This document shows positions 24,149 through 30,945 of a stretch of 64,000 bases of DNA, piece by piece. Location of the stretch: the NCBI RefSeq assembly GCF_016616425.1, contig NZ_CP067101.1:3844001-3908000 (forward strand), written 5' to 3'. A program made the position numbers and the translations under genes. The first letter of the stretch is position 1. Each line of letters starts with the position of its first letter. Source of the stretch: Bradyrhizobium diazoefficiens (lineage in GTDB: Bacteria; Pseudomonadota; Alphaproteobacteria; Rhizobiales; Xanthobacteraceae). Under the pieces are notes generated by a model that worked only from the letters and a program-made list of their open reading frames with translations, was not told where the DNA came from and made no database searches.

Positions 24149-24775
24149 TCAGGCCGACTGCAGCAGGGGTGTGCGGACGACCAGCCGGACGAGGTCGTCG
24201 CGGTGCTGCTTCTCGGCGAATTTGACCGCAAAGCCATGCTCGAACTTGCGGATCACGCGCCCGACGCAGGCACCGACCGCAAGCGGGGTTCCGACCGGCG
24301 GATCGTACTCCGAAGACACCGCGACGCCGGCCGTGGAGACGTCGATGATGAAGCAGGAATGGGTGGTGCCGTCAGCCAGCGTCAGGAAGGTGTGCGAGGC
24401 TTGCGGAACGAAGCGCGCGTCATGCCGCAACTCCTGAACGCTCGCGTCCTTCTGCTTTTTCTCGAGCCAGGTGAGCTTTTCCGACATCCAGGCGCGCCGC
24501 GCCCGCGGCATGTCGAGCTCCATCAGGAAGCCCGCTTTCAGCGTCGCGCTGATCGTGCACTGGAATTCGCCGAAATCCTGGAAGTAGGAGGTCACGCGCT
24601 CGCCGACTTTGCCGATGACAGGCACGTCCACGATCATGCGGAAGGGCGAGACGCGCTTGGTGCGGCACGCGAAGCTGCGCAGCCTGCCCTCGCAATCGTA
24701 CCAACGGTGCAGCGAGTAGCTGCCGCTCACCGTGACGTCCACTGCGCGCTGCCTGAGGAACTCTGCGACGGACAT
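24149..24775 (-). CDS. PilZ-domain protein
   Basis: 208 residues. The C-terminal PilZ-like domain has RHDARFVPQ at its start (replacing the RxxxR of c-di-GMP binders), then SCFIIDVSTAGVAVSSEYDPPVGTPL, which carries the (D/N)xSxxG motif as DVSTAGV. The N-terminal half (CEGRLRSFACRTKRVSPFRM) looks like a second, degenerate PilZ-like unit. A c-di-GMP receptor role is likely but the RxxxR motif is imperfect. Confidence 0.78.
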   Translation of the reverse strand: MSVAEFLRQRAVDVTVSGSYSLHRWYDCEGRLRSFACRTKRVSPFRMIVDVPVIGKVGERVTSYFQDFGEFQCTISATLKAGFLMELDMPRARRAWMSEKLTWLEKKQKDASVQELRHDARFVPQASHTFLTLADGTTHSCFIIDVSTAGVAVSSEYDPPVGTPLAVGACVGRVIRKFEHGFAVKFAEKQHRDDLVRLVVRTPLLQSA

Positions 24776-25052
24776 TAGCTGCCAATGATGTTCGGGATTG
24801 CTTCCGTAATTCCACGGTAGCGGTCAAATTCTAAGCAAATGATACCGTCAGTCCTGAGCAGGGGTAAATTTCCGGTAAACGCGCGCCTCGGTAAGGCAGC
24901 GGAAAGCGCGGCATAAGGACCCGCTTTGCGACAAGCAGGCTCACGACATCTGATGAGGGTCGGCGGCGAGCGGCGGGGAGGTTCATGCTGCCGCGGCGGA
25001 AATCATTGCTCGCCGGGGGGGGGGAAGACGCCGTTCATCGCCGTCGTCGCTG
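24776..25052. other. Intergenic region with a G10 homopolymer
   Basis: No gene is seen between the PilZ gene and tRNA-Glu. Ten consecutive G (25015-25024) lie 28 bp from the CCA end of the tRNA. Confidence 0.6.
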
Positions 25053-25127
25053 TGGCGCTCCCTAGCGGAATCGAACCGCTCTCTCCACCGTGAAAGGGTG
25101 GCGTCCTAACCGATAGACGAAGGGAGC
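25053..25127 (-). tRNA. tRNA-Glu (anticodon TTC)
   Basis: The minus strand folds into a cloverleaf. The acceptor GCTCCCT (25121-25127) pairs with AGGGAGC (25057-25063). The anticodon stem CCACC/GGTGG holds loop CTTTCAC, and the T arm is AGCGG-TTCGATT-CCGCT. Discriminator G and an encoded CCA end at 25053. It stands alone. Confidence 0.95.
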
Positions 25128-25349
25128 AAACGCAGGGCCCCGCCGATGTTCCCGGCGCGACCGCTGGCCGGCCAAACAGGGGCCGGCGGGTTGCAGCGGG
25201 CGAACCTATAGTGGCCTTTCCGGCTCCGGGCAAGCCGTTCCGGACCGACTTTTGGTCCGGTGGACGGCGCCGGTCCGGGATGATCAGGAGGCGATTTCAA
25301 CGGTTTCTTAGGGTTCCCCAAGTAGCGCTGGAATGGGAGACATTCACCA

Positions 25350-25604
25350 ATGCCACCGCCGAAAAAGCGCGCAGACCGCAAGCTGCTGTCGCGGCACGCC
25401 TGGATCACGCTCGACGGCGGCTTCGCCGCGCGGCACTGCCTGGTCCAGGACATTTCGGACTCCGGCGCCAAGATCACACTGGACGACGACGCGAGCCAGC
25501 TTCCCGGCGTGATCCGGCTCGCCTTTGCACGCGATGCGCGCACCGGGCGGAGCTGCCAGGTGGTCTGGCGCCGCGGCAATTCGGCCGGCATCAAGTTCAT
25601 CTGA
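25350..25604 (+). CDS. Small single-domain PilZ protein
   Basis: 84 residues, almost exactly one PilZ domain. It has RKLLSRHAW at the N-terminus, CLVQDISDSGAKITLDDD with the DxSxxG motif, and CQVVWRRGNSAGIKFI at the end, a pattern very common in Bradyrhizobium. The first arginine motif is partly kept. Probably a c-di-GMP sensor or adaptor; the partner is unknown. Confidence 0.82.
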   Translation: MPPPKKRADRKLLSRHAWITLDGGFAARHCLVQDISDSGAKITLDDDASQLPGVIRLAFARDARTGRSCQVVWRRGNSAGIKFI

Positions 25605-25662
25605 TCGCGGACGGCGACCGCCGCCCATGGCGCGCTGCGCCGGTCCGGGCTAGAACGCCGCC

Positions 25663-25908
25663 ATGCGCGCGCCGCTTCTCATGCTGATCTCGTTGCTTGC
25701 CACATCCGCCGCCGCGGCGGAGGCCTTGCGTCTGCCGCCTGCCGAGCGGCCGCAGGCCGGCAAGACCCTGCCGCTGAAGGGCACGGCCGGCAGGGCAAGC
25801 GCGGGCTCCTGCGCTGCCTATGGCCCGCGCTTCGTCATGGTCGAGGGCACCGGCACCTGCGTGAAGATCGGCGGCTCGGCGCGCATCGACACCACCGTGG
25901 GGCGCTAA
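25663..25908 (+). CDS. Small exported protein with a porin-N-terminus-like motif
   Basis: 81 residues with a signal peptide (LLMLISLLATSAAAAEA). The mature end reads SCAAYGPRFVMVEGTGTCVKIGGSARID. This resembles the first beta-strand block of alphaproteobacterial Omp2-type porins (CxxYGxxFxxxPGTxTCxKxGG), including the two cysteines, but the protein stops there. It could be a porin fragment or a genuine small periplasmic protein; the intact frame and signal favour a working gene. Confidence 0.65.
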   Translation: MRAPLLMLISLLATSAAAAEALRLPPAERPQAGKTLPLKGTAGRASAGSCAAYGPRFVMVEGTGTCVKIGGSARIDTTVGR

Positions 25909-25914
25909 AGGTCC

Positions 25915-26082
25915 ATGCCGGCGGATCTGCTGCGGCTCGACCTCCTCGTTCCCCTCCTGATGTACTGCGCGCTGCTGTGGTGGGTCGGCCGCGGCCTGAG
26001 CTGGACGGCCCGGCTGGCGACCGCGGCCGTGACGCTGGTGCTGATCGTCGGCGTGCTGCTGGTCGAGCGCGGCTGGCGCTAA
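25915..26082 (+). CDS. Small two-helix membrane protein, 55 residues
   Basis: ATG at 25915, six bases after the previous stop. Two hydrophobic segments (about residues 5-22 and 31-50) are separated by VGRGLSWT, and the end is Arg-rich (VERGWR). It is too hydrophobic and well-formed to be chance. It is probably cotranscribed with the porin-like gene upstream. No family is recognised. Confidence 0.6.
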   Translation: MPADLLRLDLLVPLLMYCALLWWVGRGLSWTARLATAAVTLVLIVGVLLVERGWR

Positions 26083-26095
26083 GCCAAAACGAAAA

Positions 26096-26119
26096 CGCGA
26101 AAACAACCCCATGCACAGT
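26096..26119 (+). repeat. 24-bp dispersed repeat, copy 2
   Basis: Identical to the complement of 7110-7133. It starts 14 bp after the stop of the 55-residue membrane protein gene. Confidence 0.75.
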
Positions 26120-26205
26120 TCTGTCAAGTACCGAGTTGACGCCGGACGCCTGCGTCCAAACGAGGATTCATCGCGCTGTCACTGCAGCTTACGTCGCGCC
26201 AGCGG

Positions 26206-26844
26206 TCACGACATCGGCGGTGCGACGAATTGCGCAAATCCGGGCCGTTTGCCGAGCTCGGCGAGCCAGCGCGTCAGATGCGGCTGCGCCGGCCGGCTGA
26301 TGCCCTCGACGCCGAGCCAGCGCCGCGCATAGGACCCGATCGCGATGTCGGCGAGCGTGAACGCATCGCCCTCGATGAAGCGGCGCGACGAGAGCAGGCG
26401 GTCGGCGATCGCCCAGACCTCGGCGGCGGCATCGGCATTGCGCTGCACCTGGACCATGTCGCGCTCGGCGGGCGCGGTGCGCACGATGCCCCAGAACACC
26501 GGGCGGTCGACCGGCTGCACGGTCGACAGCGTCCAGTCGAGCCAGCGGTCGACCGAGCTGCGGCTCTTCGGCGCCTCCGGATAGATCGGCGTGTCGCGCC
26601 CATGCGCGAGGCAGAGATAGCGCAGGATCGAATTGGATTCCCACAGCACGAAATCGCCCTCGACCAGTGTCGGGATCCGCGCATTCGGGTTCATCGCGAG
26701 ATAGTCGGCCTCGCGCGTCCTGCCATAGCTCATGCCGGCGTCGATGCGCTCATAGGGCAGGGCGAGCTCGGTGAGGCACCACAGCACCTTCTGCACGTTG
26801 ACCGAATTGGCGCGGCCCCAGATCGTCAGCTTGGTGTCCGGCAT
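26206..26844 (-). CDS. Glutathione S-transferase family protein
   Basis: 212 residues in two domains. The thioredoxin-like N-terminal half has KLTIWGRANSVNVQKVLWCL (catalytic Ser or Asn near residue 13), NPNARIPTLVEGDFVLWESNSILRYL with the cis-Pro and the glutathione-contacting E-S pair. The helical C-terminal half has FIEGDAFTLADIAIGSYARRWL, the N-capping box. The substrate is unknown. Confidence 0.92.
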   Translation of the reverse strand: MPDTKLTIWGRANSVNVQKVLWCLTELALPYERIDAGMSYGRTREADYLAMNPNARIPTLVEGDFVLWESNSILRYLCLAHGRDTPIYPEAPKSRSSVDRWLDWTLSTVQPVDRPVFWGIVRTAPAERDMVQVQRNADAAAEVWAIADRLLSSRRFIEGDAFTLADIAIGSYARRWLGVEGISRPAQPHLTRWLAELGKRPGFAQFVAPPMS

Positions 26845-26934
26845 GAAGCGTCTCCCGCGGCGTTTTCGTCTGACGCGGGTGATAGCGGAATTTGCGATGC
26901 CCGGCGACGCGCGATTGCGGCGAACCTCTCATGC

Positions 26935-26960
26935 AAAAAGCTCCGCCATGGGCGGAGCTT
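26935..26960 (-). terminator. Intrinsic terminator after the 26-residue membrane peptide gene
   Basis: Minus strand AAGCTCCGCC pairs with GGCGGAGCTT around the loop CAT and is followed by more T residues. It lies 38 bp past the stop of the small gene at 26998-27078. Confidence 0.75.
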
Positions 26961-26997
26961 TCATTGCAAAACAACTCGGCAAAGTTGAATCCGTCGC

Positions 26998-27078
26998 TCA
27001 GCGGCCAAAGAACAGCCACAGCAGAATGATCACCGGGATCGGCACGCCCAGTAGCCACAGCAATAGTCCTCGTCCCAT
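26998..27078 (-). CDS. 26-residue single-helix membrane peptide
   Basis: Begins ATG at 27078 with a strong GGAGGAGG site upstream. The sequence is almost entirely hydrophobic (MGRGLLLWLLGVPIPVIIL and then WLFFGR). A Gly-Val-Pro-Ile-Pro kink sits in the middle, and arginines flank the helix. An own terminator follows. I recognise this type as recurring in Bradyrhizobium genomes, but the function is unknown. Confidence 0.65.
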   Translation of the reverse strand: MGRGLLLWLLGVPIPVIILLWLFFGR

Positions 27079-27111
27079 CGCGTCCTCCTCCAATCGTATT
27101 GTCAGGGAGAG

Positions 27112-27136
27112 AACCGATGTAGAGAGGGCTTGTTCC
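27112..27136 (-). promoter_or_regulatory. Possible EcfG-type promoter for the 26-residue peptide
   Basis: On the minus strand GGAAC (27132-27136), then 16 bp, then GGTT (27112-27115). The EcfG general-stress consensus is GGAAC-N16/17-CGTT, so one base differs. It is 34 bp from the start codon. Confidence 0.3.
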
Positions 27137-27149
27137 TGTCGTGCGAGCC

Positions 27150-27602
27150 TTACCAGTGGCCGGTGTTGGGCATCGACGCCCAGGGTTCCTGCGGCGCCTT
27201 CGGCTCGCCCTTCTGCAAAAGCTCGATCGAGTGCAGGTCCGGCGAGCGGACGAACGCCATGTTGCCGTCGCGCGGCGGCCGGTTGATGGTGACTCCGGCC
27301 TTCATCAGCTTCTCGCAGGTGGCATAGATGTCGTCGACCTCATAGGCGAGATGGCCGAAGAAGCGATCCTCGCCATATGTCTCCTCGTCCCAATTCCAGG
27401 TGAGCTCGACCAGCGGCGCGCCGCGCGTTTGCGGCTGCTTCTTCAGCGCCTCGAGATCGTCCGCGGAGCACAGGAAGACCAGCGTGAAGCGCCCCTTGTC
27501 GTTCTCGATCCGCCGCACCTCCTTCAAGCCCAGCGCATCCTGGTAAAACTTCAGTGCGACGTCGAGATTGCGCACGCGCAGCATGGTGTGGAGGTATCGC
27601 AT
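27150..27602 (-). CDS. VOC family protein, lactoylglutathione lyase-like
   Basis: 150 residues. It shows MRYLHTMLRVRNLDVALKFY, LGLKEVRRIENDKGRFTLVFL, APLVELTWNWDEETYGE and a C-terminal FVRSPDLHSIELLQKG. The His, Glu and Glu metal ligands of glyoxalase I are in the expected places (His6, Glu in VELTWN, Glu in HSIELLQ). Conversion of the methylglyoxal-glutathione adduct is likely, although the usual GDGY-type end differs. Confidence 0.82.
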   Translation of the reverse strand: MRYLHTMLRVRNLDVALKFYQDALGLKEVRRIENDKGRFTLVFLCSADDLEALKKQPQTRGAPLVELTWNWDEETYGEDRFFGHLAYEVDDIYATCEKLMKAGVTINRPPRDGNMAFVRSPDLHSIELLQKGEPKAPQEPWASMPNTGHW

Positions 27603-27811
27603 TTTGCAGAGCTCCTTGTGAACGTTTGTTGTTTTTCAGGGGTCAGAGTCAGCCGGGGGACGATAAATAGCAGCAAATTGCAACGCGGGGCAGGGTGTTC
27701 CGCGTCAATTGCGTGTCACCGGGTCCGGGGACGTTTCTAACCGGTGCGAGTAGCGGAGAAGCTGCCAAGCTAGTTGGCGTATCAGCATTGCCCGTGTCTA
27801 CGCCGCCTACG

Positions 27812-27832
27812 AAAAAGGCTGCCGTAGCAGCC
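27812..27832 (-). terminator. Intrinsic terminator, minus strand
   Basis: GGCTGC and GCAGCC arms around TACG, followed by five T on the minus strand. It follows the apparent gene-tail remnant. Confidence 0.65.
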
Positions 27833-27919
27833 CCGCCTTACTTCTTGATCTTACTTCTTCTTGGGATTCCACGTATCGAAGTTGCCGTCCTTCTTGCCGA
27901 CGGCGCGGGAATTACGGAA

Positions 27920-27945
27920 TTACGGTGACAGTGCTGTCACCGTAA
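27920..27945. repeat. Perfect 12-bp-arm palindrome
   Basis: TTACGGTGACAG and CTGTCACCGTAA separated by two bases. A partial direct copy ATTACGG precedes it at 27911. It lies between two broken genes. Confidence 0.8.
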
Positions 27946-27976
27946 CAGGCTCGACGTCGGACGTCGGCGGCTCTCG

Positions 27977-28255
27977 ATGACCTTCACGCTGGTCTTTGTT
28001 GCCGCGATGCTGGGGGTCGCGATTTACGAGATCTGATCGAACAGGCGCGGGGCGATCGGATGGATCGTCAACGTCGTCGCCGCAGCCTTTGGCGGCCTGT
28101 TTGCGGCTGCTCTCATCGGAATGGCCATGGACGCGATGCTCGCGTGCCTTCAGTTCGAAGGTTCGCTTGCGTCCTCGCAAAAGCCGCCGAAGTATATCGG
28201 CTGCAGCAACTCCGGAGGCGCCAGCCGAAACCGAGACCTTCGCCGCCTGCAACTA
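27977..28255 (+). pseudogene. Broken small membrane protein gene
   Basis: An ATG opens a hydrophobic start (MTFTLVFVAAMLGVAIYEI), then a TGA (28034-28036) interrupts. The same frame continues as a second good membrane segment (GAIGWIVNVVAAAFGGLFAA) and FEGSLASSQKPPKY before losing coding character. I infer a point nonsense mutation and later decay. A genuine short two-part arrangement cannot be excluded. Confidence 0.4.
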
Positions 28256-28786
28256 GGCCGCAATGCGTTGCTCGAACGGGGCCGTCAGCAGCTTGAGCGC
28301 TTGGGCATGTTGCAGGTCGGGGACCGCGATCGCTGTGTGGCTGTAAATCGCGTGAGTCCTTGATTTTGCAATCTCGTCCAGGATCTGGCTGCCCTTGATG
28401 ACGTGGAGGCCCATGCCCTCCTCAGCGGGAAAGATCGCCAGCACGACGTCATAGGCCGCGATGACGGCTCTGAGCGCCTCGGCCTTGTCTTCGGCGAGCT
28501 CGACGAACACACGCACATCGGCTGCGAGTTCACGCAGCTCGTTAAAATCCAGCACTGTGGGATACTCCAACGCAACGATACTGACCGAAGCTTGGCGATG
28601 TTGGGTTACTGAAGTGTCAACAACGCGGACCGGCCCACAAGTTTCGTGCGGAGGTGACACCTCGCTCGTCTTTCTCACTCGATGCTTCTGCTCGTCATCC
28701 AAAAGCGAAAACCCCGCCTGGGGGAAGCGGGGCTCTCTGGTGGGGTGAAGCTCAGGGACTTCAATGATAAGACGCGCCGGCCGCAA
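28253..28786 (-). CDS. Hypothetical protein; N-terminal boundary uncertain
   Basis: The C-terminal ~105 residues look coding: LDFNELRELAADVRVFVELAEDKAEAL, then AYDVVLAIFPAEEGMGLHVIKGSQILDEI. The first ~65 codons of the open frame run through a terminator-like hairpin (28706-28736) and are probably not translated. A TTG at 28570 or GTG at 28555 may be the real start. No family is recognised; the fold looks alpha/beta. It may be the remainder of a longer gene. Confidence 0.4.
   Translation of the reverse strand: MRPARLIIEVPELHPTREPRFPQAGFSLLDDEQKHRVRKTSEVSPPHETCGPVRVVDTSVTQHRQASVSIVALEYPTVLDFNELRELAADVRVFVELAEDKAEALRAVIAAYDVVLAIFPAEEGMGLHVIKGSQILDEIAKSRTHAIYSHTAIAVPDLQHAQALKLLTAPFEQRIAA
28706..28736 (-). 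terminator. Hairpin of the ACCCCG / CGGGG family, copy A
   Basis: CCCCGC (28712-28717) pairs with GCGGGG (28727-28732). The A-run upstream gives a minus-strand U-tract. It is related to hairpins at 29674, 31671 and 51897. Confidence 0.5.
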
Positions 28787-29001
28787 AATGGTTCAAAAAA
28801 AGGGTTCGAAAGGAAAGGGGCACGTCCTGCGGCCCGTTCAGGAGGTAGGGAACTCCACAGAACCCCTGCTTGCGTTTTCGGGCTCGATGGGTTCTAAGCC
28901 CGTCACTTCATGACCTCTGGCATGAAAATCAGCAGCGCGCCGCTCCGCGGTCAGGCCGCGTCCTCAGCAGAGTTGCTCGCGCGCACAAAGGAAATTCAGA
29001 C

Positions 29002-29298
29002 ATGGCGAAGATGACGAAGACTCAATTGATTGATGCAATTGCCGAGGGCACGCAGCTTTCGAAGAACGACGTGAAGTCGGTGATCGAGTACATGGCGACG
29101 GTCGGCTACAAGGAGTTCAACGAGTCCGGCGAGTTCGTCATTCCCGGTTTCGTGAAGATGTCGGTCGTCAACAAGCCGGCGACCGAGGCGCGCATGGGCG
29201 TCAATCCCTTCACCAAGGAGCCGATGCAGTTTGCGGCCAAGCCCGCGAGCAAGTCGGTCAAGGCCTCTCCGCTGAAGGTAGCCAAGGACGCCGTCTAA
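29002..29298 (+). CDS. HU family DNA-binding protein
   Basis: A 98-residue nucleoid protein. It begins MAKMTKTQLIDAIAEGTQLSKNDVKSVIEYM. The DNA-binding beta-arm region is PGFVKMSVVNKPATEARMGVNPFTKEPMQF. The usual GRNPxTG arm motif is replaced by GVNPFTKE, which marks a divergent HU subgroup common in Rhizobiales. A short basic tail follows (KPASKSVKASPLKVAKDAV). It probably compacts or bends DNA; a specialised role is possible. Confidence 0.88.
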   Translation: MAKMTKTQLIDAIAEGTQLSKNDVKSVIEYMATVGYKEFNESGEFVIPGFVKMSVVNKPATEARMGVNPFTKEPMQFAAKPASKSVKASPLKVAKDAV

Positions 29299-29348
29299 GG
29301 CGTCGGCGATGTCGTTGCGACGGGCTCCTTCGAAAGACGGCGCAACCA

Positions 29349-29525
29349 TCAACGGCTGAAGACAAGGTGCTGCTCGGCGATTGCGATGCCGAACATCACC
29401 ACGACCATCAGGACGAACCACCGAGCGCGCCGGTCGGACTGTCCGGGCGCGCTCTGCGGTTTCCCGCAAGTCGGGCAGACCGAAAGACCGATCGGGATTT
29501 CGTTCTCACAGAACTCACAGACCAT
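29349..29525 (-). CDS. Zinc-ribbon membrane-anchored protein, 58 residues
   Basis: Starts MVCEFCENEIPIGLSVCPTCGKPQ, a four-cysteine zinc ribbon (C-x2-C ... C-x2-C), followed by a basic linker and one transmembrane helix (WFVLMVVVMFGIAIAEQHLV). The chosen start is the ATG at 29525. A small zinc-ribbon domain facing the cytoplasm is the simplest topology. The function is unknown. Confidence 0.65.
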   Translation of the reverse strand: MVCEFCENEIPIGLSVCPTCGKPQSAPGQSDRRARWFVLMVVVMFGIAIAEQHLVFSR

Positions 29526-29999
29526 CGGCGCCTCGATGATGAATGACGCACTGCGGGGCCTTTCGGAGCCGGACGCTGCGTCGTGCAATCGGCAGGACCG
29601 CTGGCTTCGACCGGTCAATGCGCAAACGTGAAAATTCGTCCTCGCGGCCTGATGGCCTGCTACGGCCTCAAACGAAAAACCCCGCGCTTTCACACGGGGC
29701 TCTTCTGGCCGACGGCGTTGGGATTTCAGCGCCTTGCCGCCGGCCTTGCCGCTAAGTTTCTTGCCGCTAAGCTAAAGTTGAAAATCCAACAGGCAACCGC
29801 GCCGCAATGACGGAGTATGTTCGTTTACCGCGGCGCTGCCATATGACCGGGCCCTGAAATTCCCAGCCCCCATGCGTCCGCTCCGCGTCGAAAAGGTCCA
29901 GCGCGGACATGCCAGGGAAAATCGCCTTCGAGGCGCTGGACTTTTTGTTCTCATTTTGTTCTAGTGAGCCGCGTTGGTTGGACCGCGTGGAGATGACTC
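29526..29999. other. Gene-free stretch with one terminator-like hairpin
   Basis: Nothing codes convincingly on either strand. The only structure seen is the CCCCG/CGGGG hairpin at 29674-29706. Confidence 0.45.
29674..29706 (-). terminator. Hairpin of the ACCCCG / CGGGG family, copy B
   Basis: CCCCG (29680-29684) and CGGGG (29695-29699) with a five-T tail on the minus strand and GCTCTTC beyond the other arm. Same design as copies A, C and D. Confidence 0.5.
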
Positions 30000-30137
30000 A
30001 TGACCGTCGAAAAACAGCGCGAAGTAATCAGGCTCTGGAACGAGCTCAGGAAGCTCGAGGGCCCGGCCGCAGAAGAGATCCGCATCCAGATCCTGGAATG
30101 CTTCTCGGAGAAGGGCAAAGCGAAGCGGGCGGCTTGA
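30000..30137 (+). CDS. Small helical protein, 45 residues
   Basis: ATG at 30000 with GGAG seven bases upstream. The product is one amphipathic, charged helix pair: VEKQREVIRLWNELRKLEG then EEIRIQILECFSEKGKAKRAA. Codon use is coding-like. No family is recognised. Confidence 0.55.
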   Translation: MTVEKQREVIRLWNELRKLEGPAAEEIRIQILECFSEKGKAKRAA

Positions 30138-30259
30138 TCGGCGCCGGTGACCGAACGGCACCCGGCAAGTGGCGTTTCGGTCGAGGAGCTTCGTGGGAGC
30201 CTGTGAACATTCGCTGCTGATGCTCGGGAACGATCATGTGCCGTCCGCGTTCGGCCTGC

Positions 30260-30442
30260 ATGACATGCCCGCGATGCGCCAAGCCGATGACGGCAATCTC
30301 CGCCAAGAGCTTTCGATGCGAACCTTGCCGCGAGATCGTCATCGTGTTTGCGGTCGTCTCGAAATTCTTGTCGCCGACGATTTTGCCGATGACGAGTCCC
30401 GTCGCTGAAGACGTGACGTCGCGCGCTTTCACCGATCGTTAG
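30260..30442 (+). CDS. Possible small zinc-finger protein, 60 residues
   Basis: Reads MTCPRCAKPMTAI then SFRCEPCREIVIVFAVV, two C-x2-C pairs 16 residues apart, a plausible zinc site. The tail is less protein-like, and the TAG stop falls inside the dispersed repeat beginning at 30438. The gene may have had its 3' end replaced by that repeat. Confidence 0.4.
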   Translation: MTCPRCAKPMTAISAKSFRCEPCREIVIVFAVVSKFLSPTILPMTSPVAEDVTSRAFTDR

Positions 30443-30503
30443 GATTCGCTTCCTGCCGATTTTTCCGACTCCGATTCGTTCTTCGAGAACGAAATGGAGT
30501 CGG
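30438..30503 (+). repeat. 66-bp dispersed hairpin repeat, copy 1
   Basis: Starts GTTAGGATTCG and ends GGAGTCGG. It contains the perfect hairpin TTCGTTCT-TCG-AGAACGAA (30475-30493). 27 consecutive bases (30471-30497) are identical to copy 2 (30749-30775). Confidence 0.75.
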
Positions 30504-30520
30504 ATGCAGAACAAGTTGCG

Positions 30521-30584
30521 CCCGCCATCGGCGATGCGATCACGCGCGTCATCCCGCCATCGGCGATGCGATCACGCGCGTCAT
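30521..30584 (+). repeat. Perfect tandem duplication, 2 x 32 bp
   Basis: Bases 30521-30552 are repeated without change at 30553-30584 (unit begins CCCGCCATCGGCGATGCGAT). It lies between copies 1 and 2 of the 66-bp repeat and suggests recent slippage. Confidence 0.9.
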
Positions 30585-30715
30585 AATGAGACAGCGTCAG
30601 GGCTTCGCAGAGTCCCGTCCTCACATCCCGCGCAGGACATCGTAGGACGTCGCCGACGGGAGAACGAACTGGATGCGTACCGGTTCGTCGAGATGTTTGT
30701 CGATCCGCACCCTTT

Positions 30716-30780
30716 GTTAAGAATTGCGTCGCGCCGAATTCTTCGATTCCGATTCGTTCTTCGAGAACGAAATGGTGCCG
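30716..30780 (+). repeat. Dispersed hairpin repeat, copy 2
   Basis: Starts GTTAAGAATTGCG and shares with copy 1 the identical 27-bp hairpin block (30749-30775). Its last bases (ATGGTGCCG) differ from copy 1. Confidence 0.75.
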
Positions 30781-30945
30781 AAGCTGGAACAAAGCCGCTG
30801 CGCAGACTCCTAACGATCGTTTGCGCGGAAGCGAATAACCCTATTCGGTTAGGTTAAAAGTCCAATCGCGTTGCGCTTGCCGCGCGTTGAGCTAGGTGTC
30901 TGGCAAAGACAAGCAAGAAACGATTTCGCCAAGAAGCATTTTGCC

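Larger units (their letters stand above)
27603..27976. other. Gene-poor region with gene-tail remnant, terminator and palindrome
   Basis: No intact gene is seen. On the minus strand a 22-codon open stretch ends in DGNFDTWNPKKK and stop at 27851, followed by a terminator (27812-27832). This looks like the tail of a lost gene. Confidence 0.45.
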
